Assembly: GCA_038380795.1 (NCBI GenBank)
Contig: CM076272.1
Location: 2,981,001 to 3,045,000 of the forward strand
Direction: 5' to 3'
DNA from: Pyrocephalus nanus
Lineage: Eukaryota; Chordata; Aves; Passeriformes; Tyrannidae
DNA length: 64,000 bases
Positions 45,370 through 56,600 of this stretch are shown here, one piece after another; the first letter of the stretch is position 1, and every line of letters begins with the position of its first letter. Position numbers and translations under genes: made by a program. Below the pieces are notes generated by a model, which worked only from the letters and a program-made list of their open reading frames with translations, was not told the origin of the DNA and searched no databases.

Positions 45370-46959
45370 CATGTAGTAGCTTTCTTAATTCATCAGAGAA
45401 CAGTTTCTTATAGTTTGGCAGAGTGGACTGAGCTGGTTACAAAATCAGTCAGTGCAGCAGGTGGGTCTGTGTGAGCAGTGGGGCAAGGCTGGGGGGCAGA
45501 GATCACACCCTTGCCAGTGACACTGCATTGCCTCAGATCTCCTTCCCACCGTGTCCAGAGGCCTTTGCTTTCTGATGCAAAACCTGCCAGGACACCGACG
45601 TCAATTTTGGTGGCTGTGAAACCTGCAAGGAGGCTCTGAGGGTATTTTGGAAGGGTGGAGAACTCGATCAGTGTTAAAATATAGCTTTGTACTGAGATTT
45701 AATTCGGTAAACCCCGCTGTAAATGCAGAAGGCAGTAACTCCGTAACCATTGAGGGAATACATATTTCATAATTTGAAAACTCATATTTTAATCTTAATT
45801 TTTTGTTATCTTAATCTCTTGGGAACTTCTCTGTAGAGAAAGAACACAGCTTATATTAGTGTAGGCCTTTAAATTATATTTATATGTAAGCAATGGGGAG
45901 AACATGTGCTATACTACTGTTATTGATTCATTTTGGTTAAAAAAAACCCATCAATAAACCAAAGTGAACACAGAGGCAAAAGATTGAATTTGGAGATTTC
46001 TAACTGTAATAACCTGTAAAAACAGTCCCTTTGAAATATACTCACAATTATATTTGTGGCCTGGCCACGCTGGATTTGTGTGGTGGAGTTGCTGAGGGAA
46101 ATGGTTGCAGGGTCCAGCCACTGAACCTCCAGCCGTGGGTCCCACCACAGGGTAGCTTTAACAGAAAGGCAGCAGATCCCTGGCAAGAGCTTCTGATTTC
46201 TGAGTTTTCCTGGCTGTCATTTCACTGTCTGGTGTTCCAAGGCTCCTGGCCATGCTGTCTCAGTGTTTCACACACAGCACATCCCTAAGAACACGCTACA
46301 GCTGCTCCTGTCCTACCTACCCTGGGCTCTGAGCTGTCCTGAACCAGCCCAGCTCTGCAGTGGGGTTATCCTAATTTACATTCAGACCTCCACAGACTGA
46401 AGATGCACCTTTGCAAAATGCACACTTCCATCCCAAGCGGAGCCTCCCTGTGCCTGCCACGTGCAGGGGAGTTCTCTGAGTGTGGAGTCCGGGGAGTTGC
46501 ACGCTGAACTTGGGCATTTGTTCTGCCTGTAATTGCAATTGATTTTTCAAATGGGTGGGGAAAAGCCATTCTGCCTTTGATGTAGAACAAGCTGCATTTA
46601 CCACAAGGAAGGCCTTTTGCAGAGATGTGGAACATCCCAGAATGCAGCCATGCATGGCTCGGGTTAAGCACTCTGAGCGGTTCGTGTTTCAGGGGGTTAT
46701 GTGCAGTTATGGCCTTTATTCTGTGAATGACCTATTTGAGTAGCTCTGCTCTGTATAAGGGCAGCTGTTTTGAACTTTGGATGTTTTGGAGAGAGGAGGA
46801 AGTGCAGTGAAGGATAGAATTAGGTCACAACTTCACACTGCCAGGATTTTTCTCTTGATTTGCTTATTGCTTTTGTAAAGCAGCCTCTCACCCTGGGAGG
46901 AATGATCTTTTCTCTGCACTCACTGGATCAAAAAACAAAGGAAATTCATTGACATCATA

Positions 46960-48060
46960 AAAAAATATTAATTTTCTCTATTTCTATGTGGAAGTTTTGC
47001 AATAAAGACAAACCAATCTTCCCAGCTCTGTAATTAGCATTTATGATCAGGAGGTAATAAACAGTTAAAGTCAGTTAGAGCATTTCTCACAAGCAGTTTA
47101 GAATCTCACTGAAATGACTGAAATGCAGGGCAACACAAGCAATGCTGTGGTGAAGGGCAGGAATAGCAGTGGGATTGTTGATGATTAGTTGGATAAGAAG
47201 TAGGATTAGAAAGACCACTTTTAAAACTGAGGAGCTCAGTTCAGTCCAGACAACATCCTGAGCCCACTGATTGCTCCCTGTAGAGAGCAAGCTTGAAATC
47301 TTCATTCCCTGTGCTATTTAGAACTAATAAATGCATCCAAATTAGAAGCTAGTGAAGTGTTTTCACATCATATACCTCATTAAGACACTTTGGGGAGGGT
47401 GCAAAAGATAAAATGATTGAAAAGCAATCTTAATAACCAGATGAATGCCATAAATTTGCCTGCATCCAAAATGTGTCACAGGGCTTTGCTTTCAGGGCTC
47501 GTGTGCCCCCACGGCTGCAGTTCCCTCCCCTGGTGATGGCTCCACACGTGTGCGTGGGAGGCACCGGGGGAACAGAGAGCGCTTCAGAAATCTGCCCTAC
47601 ATTGGGTGAAGTAAGAAATTAGCAGTGACTCTGTGCCTGGTGTTCTGATTAAATCTTCTGCTGTCACATTATATCCCCTTTCAGAACTGCTGTGGATATC
47701 GAGCACTTACCCAGCTATATCCGTGGTAAGATCCACTTCCCAGGTGCAGATAAAACAAGCTGTACCTTTTCATAGGATAACATAAATTCACAGCCATACC
47801 ACTGCCTTCTTTTGGCAGTTTGGAGATGTAGGGAATACTGCAATCAGATGTTTCTAATTTAATTCAATTCCTCATTAATTTGATCTCTCCTTTAATTCAA
47901 TCTCAGCCTCAGGACCTAAATCACTTGTATAAAAAAAATAACATAATGACCAGTCTCTTTTTTAATCAATGGTGACTGCTTTAGGCAGGTATTAGTAGAT
48001 AATCTGATTACTAAATACACAGTGAGTTGGCATTTAGTTAATAACTAAAAGGGAAAACCT
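46960..48060. promoter_or_regulatory. Candidate conserved non-coding cluster
   Basis: Two AT-rich islands (about 46960-47100 with ctgtaattagcatttatga, and about 47930-48060 with taatcaatggtgactgct and gataatctgattac) separated by ordinary sequence. They resemble homeodomain/PBX-type sites. Confidence 0.2.
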
Positions 48061-51000
48061 GGAAAAGAATCAAAGGAAAAAATAGAAAGAGGGATAAGAG
48101 AGGCTTACAAAGACATGCAACATTAAAGAAAATATTATGGAAGAGTTATTTTTGCTGATTGTTACTGATACAAGCCTCTAAGGTGCACAGTCAGTGGTGT
48201 CAGCCATGGGCGACAGGCTCAGCCCAGCAGGAAAATTATTGACAGAACTCCAAAAGGAGTGAGGTCCATGGTAAATCCAACATCATTGCCTCTGAGACTT
48301 ATTTAAACTTACTAATGGGATTTAGAGGTTGATGCTTAGCAGTATTAAGCGGGCACAGCTCCACTGAACTCTGTCTGCATCATTTGCAATCCTCTCTCTC
48401 TCACTGTAGGGAGACACCATTTGCCTGCCCAGCAGCCTTTCCATGGGAAAGCCACTCTCCTTATTGTCCAGTGTTCTATCTGGGAACAATGTACTCCCTG
48501 GCAGAGTCCTGGGCCAGGGTAGGGCTCAGGGCGGGTGAGAAAACTTCTGATGTGCAGCTGAATCCAGGTTGTCCATGGAGCAGTGTGGAGCAGCTCTGCA
48601 ATTGCTCCAGAGCAGCTGGTGGGGAAGTCACCAGACAGGCCAGTTGGCCACTTCTCTGATTTATGTCACAAGGCCCCCAGTTCTCTGGAGACTGAGAGCT
48701 GCCAGGTCTGGCAGGGCTGGACAGAGCCTGACAGGGAGTTACTTTGAGGGGACTGTGCTGCAGCTCTCATTTTCTTACTAATACCATCTTGGGACTGCCT
48801 CTGAAGTAGGTAGTTTAGTGTCCACAATCATTTCCTGTCAGATTTGCAATGCTGCTGTAATGACAGCCCTTCTGGCCAGCCAGTAGCTCTGGAGGAGACT
48901 TGGACTGTTATTTTCCACCTGCCTCCCCTGTGACTGCTCCTGATGCCTGAGTGATCAGGCTGGATGGAGCCCATGGTCTGCTGCTCAGCAGATGGCATTT
49001 TTCCAGTTCATCACTATTGGAATGGCACCCACAGCATGAGGGATCCCAAGCTGTTAAAGAGAGCACCTTTTGGCTGCAGCAGGAGAAAAAGAGCCTTGAC
49101 AATTTGGTGTTTTGCAAGTTGCCCAGTAGCAAGAAGGAGATTTACACAGAGTCCTGACAGGTTCCAGTGTGCCACAGTTCTCTGCCCAAGTTCCCAGCGC
49201 TCTCAGTGGAGCTCTGCTCAGAGTATTCTACAGCATAATTTGGGAGTTAAGAACTGCTCTGACTGATACTCACATTTCTGATGGGCTGCCAAGGCTGTTG
49301 ACCACTGGACTCCTATTCGTGTTAGTGAGGCTCATTGCCCATGACCTCCTGATAAGAAAGGCTGCTCAGCAATGCCCAGAAACTGCCTGGTCCAAGTGGG
49401 AAAGATGCTCTAAGACAGAGTTGTCTCCTGCAGAACAGAGGTATTGAAGCCTCACTGGAGACAGAAGAGGATGGTGAAGTGACAGAGGATACGAATCTCA
49501 CTCTAGATGGATATTGGAGCTGAAATGGATGTCAGAGTAGCTTGACCTGTCCATCAGTTCCTGAATCTGTAACATAGGAATGATGCTCTCCTTGTAAAGT
49601 GCTTTAGGATCAGCACAAAACTCATACTGTATTTTTATTTTACTTCTGGTGAGTGGAGAAAAAGAAAACCCTTTTAATTGTGAACACAGAACAAAACTAA
49701 TGTAGCAAGTACAGATTCTTTAGGGAAGACAGACAACTTTGTCCAAGAACCAGCCTTACTTCAATGTTTCCAGTCTTCCTGATTTGCAGGAAGAAGTGAT
49801 TAATCACAAAGTGAAATCTATTCAAGATTAGCATAAATTGCAGAAGGTTTGTAAAAGACTCCAGATGGATTTGAAATATTTTAAAAAACCCAGAAAAAAA
49901 ACAGCAAAGGAAATGTTGAGTTGGATGAACATGGACTAATTCCTTAGGAAGAATGAGATGGTATTAAAACATTTATAACTAAATATCATTAAAATATTTG
50001 TCATGTAGTATCCCACAACATCCTGTTGCTCCTTCCTGAAGCTGAAACACACCCTGGTGTCCTGTGATTGCAGCCTTAGCAATAACCCCACATAAAACAC
50101 AAACACATAAGATGGAGTATTAATATGGCAGAGTATAGAATTTTTTTTCCCAGTAATATAAATGGAAAAAAGTTTGGAAGGAGACTTTCTTCCCTGGCCA
50201 AGAGCAGTTGCATGACTGGCTCACAGGTTATGGGATGCTCCTTTTCTTTTGGTGGTTGTGGCTGTACATGGGCAAATTATTGGCCCACTGCCAACAGCAA
50301 CTTGATTTAAATTTAGTGCCCACGAAGGAACCAGGAGAATTTTATTACCTTGATTTAATTCTTCATTTTCTTTAGGAGAACTTTTATGTCCTTTTGCACT
50401 TTGGAGAGGTGCAAAGTTAATAGATTGCTTCTTACAGATAAACTGCAGGGATTTCATTTTTTTTTCAAGGTTAATCTGCTATTCACCGCAGTTTATCTGG
50501 GCCATTAAGACTCCAATGAAATCAGGCAAAGCCTGGCACCTGACATTAGATCTGTAGCTGTCCCCAGCCCTGCTGCACACAGGTGCTGTCCCTGGGGCTG
50601 TCCTGTCCCAAATGTTGCGCTGGGCAGGGCAGTATGGGGTCATCCCAGCACCTGTAAACACCAGGCAGCAGCTGGAGAAAGCAGCTTGTTGAACGAGGGC
50701 TCCTGGCTGGTCCCAAAAAGGGGCAAACCCTCTCACTAAGCCTCCACATTCCTTCCTCTTTTGGAGGATAAGAAGTAGAGTTTAGTGATTTTCCCTTAAA
50801 TTACTGCCTGCTACAACCAGGGCTTGCTTCTGTGCATGTCCTGATTGTGGCAGGTACAATTTAACAAAAGTAACACCTCAACGGCAGCAAAACAAAGGGT
50901 CAGGAGAGGTGTGACAGAGAGCAGATGTAACAGAAAACCCACCTTCAGTAGCTCTTATTTCGAGTTCTCTGCTTCAGGGCCTCCAGGCTGCCCTCCTTTG

Positions 51001-51599
51001 CTCCTCCAGCATCTCTTTGCCAGACAGTGACTCTTTGCTCATTTGAAAGCCCTGAGCTGATGGCAAGAAGCCTCCCCCCATCTTGCACAGGGGTGGTCTG
51101 AGCACCAGGCTCTAGTGCTGTCTCCTGAGACCGCGGCAGCAGCACCAAGTGAGGTGGATTTGAAGGCCCAACATGGTGTTTAATGAGTGTCTTTCTCCAC
51201 AGAGCTGTCTTGGCTCAGAATTGAAAGGAAACTGCAGCCTCCCTCTGAGGAATAGGTTGTGGCAAACATTTCACTCAAAGACTTTCCCTTGTGAGCTGCT
51301 TCCGTTGGAGCACTGCTGGGTGAGGAGCTCATCAACCTGGGCAAAAGCAGCGGCCTGCAGAGCTCAAGGGATACGTGGAGGCTTTCTAGAAAATTAAAGT
51401 TTATCACATAGAGGAACACAGTTCCTTAGGGCCTCTCTACCACAGGGTGAAATTTCTGAGGTGGTGAAAAATCTCAGACATTCCTGCATCAACCAAAACC
51501 AGGCATCTGCTCCCCTCGTGTTCGTGTCTGGCACAAGCTGAAATGAGAACACCAGACTGCGACCGCTTAAGGACACCCACAAGAGAGTTTGTGCTAACA

Positions 51600-52180
51600 T
51601 CCCTAAATTAATTTCAAGCAGATTTTAGTTAAACTAGTATAATCATCATGTCTTGACAAGGTTTCTGCTTCTTTTTGCATATCTTTTCCCTGCAGAGCGG
51701 TGATTGCCACTGACAAATGGCAGAATCTAACTCTTGTTTAGTTAAGTCCGTGGCACTTTGTTGAAGTGAACAGGGATTACTCTGGCAAAGCCAGAATATC
51801 TGTCAGGCTGTTAAACGTGTTTGCATGTTTAATAACACCTCTGGAGTCAGCTAGCTTTGTATTTTTCCCAGGGATGAGGACAATAGCTTAAACTGCTTTT
51901 GAAAGGCTTTGAAGGAGTGTTTAAGGAATAAATGAAGGGCCTGTAGTGGTTACACTGCAGACTAATTCTGCTCACTGGAACTGATGACATGGCTGTGCAA
52001 ATCCACTGTAACTGTGCAAAGAGCAGAGCCTGCAGGGTGTTCTTCCAAGTTGTTTTTTTTTAAAGAGCATTTGTGAGCAGTGTGATTGTCTCTCTTGCAG
52101 AAGCAAAGTGCTGCTCCGACGTACACGGTGTCATCTGTTCTATGCTAATAAATTAGCATCTGCAGCCACCACTGCTTCCT
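51600..52180. promoter_or_regulatory. Candidate conserved non-coding element
   Basis: Unique sequence with an octamer-like ttgcatatc, forkhead-like tgtttgc and tgtttaataac, and TAATCATCAT/TTAGTTAA phrases. No open frame or repeat. Composition-based guess only. Confidence 0.22.
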
Positions 52181-52876
52181 GTCAGATTTGGGTACAAAAT
52201 TGAGCTGTTTGATCTCGGTGCCACTGAAGTGTGTCTGCATGACTGGGGAAGATGCATTTCATCCCATCTGTTTCCCACACACCCTCCATCAGCTTGGATG
52301 TTTCAAGGTAACAGATCAGACATGATGAATTCCGTAGCAGATGACTGCCTTAGAGACAACCTCCTGCTCTGTCACAGCACGTAAAAAATTCGACTTAAGA
52401 GCAATTTTGTGCCTTCACAGCAGGTCATTTAAGCCCTGGGGAAATGGGTGACTTTGGCCCAGCTCCTTTGGTGCTCAGGGCTGTCCCAGAGTGGCCGTTC
52501 TCACTGATGTGCCAGGTCACTCCTCTCTCCAGGAAGGCCTTGCAAGGCACTGCTTCAATCATCAGCAGCTGCTGATGACCTGTTTATTTCTGGGCTACTG
52601 CTGCCACTTGTCCAGATGGAGCTGAAACAGCGCCAGCTGTGGTGGCACTTCTGGGGAAAACCCCAGAGGTGGGAGGTGGCCAAGGCCTCCCAACCCCAGT
52701 GTGTCCCTGCCATACCTGCACTCTGGTGCTGCTGCAACATCCCCCGCTATTCTCAAAAGAAAAGTCCTTTGCTGGACTTGCCACGTGCATTTTTCTCCTC
52801 AGAAACACCCCATTCTGCCTGGGAAGAGAGAGAAATTAGACAACTGCAAGCTCGATTTTGAGTGTAATAAAACTAG

Positions 52877-52882
52877 TTTATT
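52877..52882 (-). terminator. Candidate distal PEAK1 poly(A) signal
   Basis: Minus strand TGTGTAAATAAACTAG: a canonical AATAAA that overlaps a Pumilio-type TGTAAATA octamer. The U-rich stretch TTTTATTACACT lies downstream. Confidence 0.5.
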
Positions 52883-53374
52883 TACACAGTAACATGAATG
52901 CCACAGAGTACACAGCAAAGTACCACAGCAAACCAGAGTGTAACTGCCCCTGATCACAAAGGAAGGCTTGAAGTTTATATACTTATTGATATAAAAATGT
53001 GTAAATATCAATATGAAGCACCAGATAAAGCAATGCAACCAGGAATTCCAAATACGAATTACCCACAAAAATTGAGTTGAAATAAAAAAAAAAAAAAATT
53101 CCCTTATTCGAGGCATTTAAAGAAATCCCATTTAAAAACATCCCATCGATTTTGGAATCCCTAATTTAAAAATAAATTTCCCCCCTTTTATTAAAAACAA
53201 GAACATAATCTTAAATGCTCAGCATAATTAAGTTTTAAAAGAAAAAAACCCAAGGATTTCAACTGCAAAACCTTCTAATACCAACAAGTCAAAGGACAAG
53301 GAAACAGAAGTTTTGAGTCATTTTTGAAGAGGTGTTATTTATGAAATGACTATTTAAAAATTTACACACTCTTA

Positions 53375-53536
53375 AATATATATTATATATACAATATATA
53401 ATATATATATTTTCAAGCAAAAAGGGGCAAAGAATACTTCTGGGATACAAAATTTATATACATACATATATATATTAGGACATGCCCACATGCACTCATA
53501 TATATATGTATGTGTATATATATATATATATATTTA
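53375..53536. repeat. Cluster of TA-rich microsatellites
   Basis: Three runs of TA/TATG dinucleotides (53375-53412, 53454-53476, 53499-53536) within the presumed PEAK1 3' UTR; expected to be unstable in length and able to form AU hairpins in RNA. Confidence 0.85.
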
Positions 53537-55693
53537 TGAACAAATATTCCCTCCATATAAAAAAGCTCCAACCTCTTCTAAATCCCTGAAATCTTCCCCT
53601 TGGATTTATGGAAAAAAAAAAATATCTTTATAGTCTGAAGTACAAACCAAATTCTCAAATTCTGTAGAGTGGTAAAATGCTTATGTACAGGTAAGTGAAG
53701 TGTTTCATTTTCTCACTGGCAACTCTGCTTGATCTGAAAGCATTCTGTGGTTTCCAGGTAAATGCTGAGTGGAGCACCAATGCAAAGAGACCGTTAGGAA
53801 ATTATTTAAATTACATTCTACACCCACTCAAAATCACCATCCTTCTAATACTGCATCCAGGTGAATAATAAAATCCATACAAATGTCTACTAGAAATTCT
53901 CTGCAACGCAGCAGGGAAAAAGATTTGCTCCTCCTGTCGGAGTTGAGGGTGCCCTAAAGAAATTTTCTCTCCAGTGTTTCTTTTGAAAAGTAGTTTTTGT
54001 GTATTCTCCTGGTGAAGTGTTTGGAATCCAGATGACTGTTTACAGAGTTATTTCCACAGGTGTATTTTTATAGAGGTATTTAGAATTCTATTCTGCACTT
54101 CTTTGATGTCACCTTACTGAATAACTAAATCAACATCACATCTCTCTCTGCGCTGACTGAAGGGCTCTGATTGTGCTCTGGGTTTTACAGGAGCTTTAGC
54201 AGAACCAGCACCACCTCTGCAAAAATCAGAGTAAAACTGAGGGTCTAGTCAGGCAGGGAATAATGGCCAAGTACTGTTTGTAAAGAGAAACAGCCAATTT
54301 GGGGAAAGGGGGAAAAGAAAGTGCATTATAAGGTCTGACTCAGTTTCTACTGTATCCCTCAGAAAACTTACAATTGATTTAAATAAAAATAGGACTATTT
54401 AATATATATTTACATATGGATTTACTTGCTATTACAAACAAACAAACAAAAGTTAATTTAGGTGGGACATCTCAGCACAAGAATTGAGAACCACATTTTA
54501 TTTCAGCAGCAAACACATGTTAAAATGAAGGACCTACAGTGTGAAGCTGCTGAATAAATTCTCCACATAGCTGAACCCTAACACATAACTTACTTAAATA
54601 GTACATTTTGCTTTGTAACACGTGGGAATTCCCTTGTGTTAACATGTGAAGATGATCCATTCCTACCTTGTGGGTGCTGCTGGGATGTGTGGAGCATGAA
54701 AGATTTCAGGTGGGACATTTCTGTAAACGCTCCCACGCGTTTTCATCTGCGCACCAGTAACGTGGTGTCCCAGCTGCAGTTACTGTTTCAGCAGGTCTGA
54801 ATGCTGAAGTGAGACCAGGTTTCTATGTCTGGACATTCCAGGGGCTCCAGAAGAAATTTCTGGTTTCCTTCATTCCTGAAAATTTGCAGGCAAGCTTTTA
54901 CTAGTAGATTCTCTTTCTATTCACCTGGTTATGCACAAGGACCAGATCAGATCTGAGGTTTGACAGGTAATTAGCAAGTAAGTCATTCCCATTTAAGGAA
55001 TACAAACCTAACCCATGTTCCATGACATCTCAGGGTTAGTTTTTTTTCAGCGCTCCTGTTTGAACAGAGGTTGTGTGCAGCACCTCTCCTACCTACAGCA
55101 GGAGCAGCACATCTCACCTTCACCTCTTCTCCCACACTAGCTCCTCACCTCCTCCCAGCAGAGTGTCTGCAGCAGATTGTCAAAGCAAAAGGCTTCTCTC
55201 CCTGCCTGGGCAGTCCAGACCAAGTGACTTGTCACCCACTATTATTCTCCCTGTGCAGATGCCAAATTTGAAAGCCCACAGTTTTGTTACTCCAGGTTTA
55301 TGCTGTACCACAAAGCAACTTAAAGGAACCCATCACATCAACCCCAAACACAAATCTCACGGAACAGATCGACCCGGTATCTTACGAAGCACAGCATTTA
55401 ATTTTGGAAAGTATTTTGCATCCTTATGTGGGCAGGATTATTTCTAGGGCTGTTATGAAAAGAGTAAGATTCCCACCAACTGTCCAGCTACATTTCAGGT
55501 TTTTGACAAGGCACTAAACATTGTGAATCCAATCACTGTGCTCTCTCTGGAACATTAGAGAGGGTTTTAATGGCTCTAATAGGATCAGAAACCACTCATC
55601 ATAATTCTTCAAACAAGCATTTGATTTTTCCAGAAATTAGTTTGCACTGGAAAAATCTTTAGAGTTCATGTTAAAAATATTTGAATGACAGCT

Positions 55694-55699
55694 TTTATT
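55694..55699 (-). terminator. Candidate internal PEAK1 poly(A) signal
   Basis: Minus strand TTAATAAAAGC about 3.4 kb after the stop; a Pumilio-type octamer lies 15 nt upstream (55714-55721). Confidence 0.3.
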
Positions 55700-56279
55700 A
55701 ATAGAAAAATATATATTTACAGTCAATACTGTTATCTTAGATTTGCAGCTCTTCCTATTTCTTGAGCTCAACTGAAAGTGCGACATTGCTAAAAAGAAAT
55801 TCAAGATCTGTGCACATATTCAAGTAAGTTCTAACATGCACAGCCAGGGGTTTTGTTCCTGTCATACACAGGATCCTGTTGCAAACAGAGCGGGTTTTTT
55901 TCCTTTTGCTTAGCAATTATGCTGTAGCATTCTTAGGATTTGCTTACAATCAGTTTAACGCATACATTCTTGTATATTTACGTGGCACAGTCTGGTGCCA
56001 GGATGGAGAACCACCACAAACACGAGTTACAATCATCAGTTATGGGCAGATCTGCAAAGTCAGCCTCGGGGCTCCTCGAGGAAGAGCTCAGGCCAGATCA
56101 GGTTCGACTACACTGACCGTTCTTTCTTTTTTAAAGAAAAAAACCACACAACATTACAAATTGCTAAAGTTTACCCAGTGCTGCACAAGAAAGAGATCGG
56201 TAGTGAACATCTATCCATGCTTGATTATACTGCAGAGCTAAAATGAGTACTGGTTCATCACAACAGATACAAATTGAAA

Positions 56280-56600
56280 GAAGATAGCGAGAGATACAAA
56301 GGCATCGGACCGGCTGCATTAATACCGACGGTCGGAGAACATTCAGAATTCAGCTTTGCATGTGCAGGTTGGCACGGAAGGGACACTGGGAACGCGCGCC
56401 CGTAAACACGGAAACACCCACCGGCTTCGAGGAATCACCGCCGTGGCAGGTGCTCCGAGACTCCTGTCCCAATCAGCTGGGGGGGCGGGTGCACACACAC
56501 ACCACGGAACAAACACCACACAGAGCACGGGGAACGAGGAGCCCTGCTCGCAGCTCACACACGGTGACCGATAGCTACCGGAGAGAACACGAGTGACCTG
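56280..56600. other. CpG-rich patch inside the presumed PEAK1 3' UTR
   Basis: By eye about 26 CpG dinucleotides in about 320 bp, against very few on either side. It includes a CACA-rich run and ggggggcggg. It is not near any recognised promoter. It could be an orphan CpG island, an unmethylated conserved element, or a captured fragment. Confidence 0.6.

Larger units (their letters stand above)
37301..52870. other. Intergenic spacer between PEAK1 (3' end) and TSPAN3 (5' end)
   Basis: About 15.5 kb with no supportable gene: open frames are short and lack matching splice sites. It contains poly-A 42001-42015, poly-T 45355-45369 and imperfect RFX X-box-like palindromes at 37958-37971 and 41483-41498. 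Several blocks dense in homeodomain-like cores and poor in repeats are listed separately as candidate conserved elements. Confidence 0.6.
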
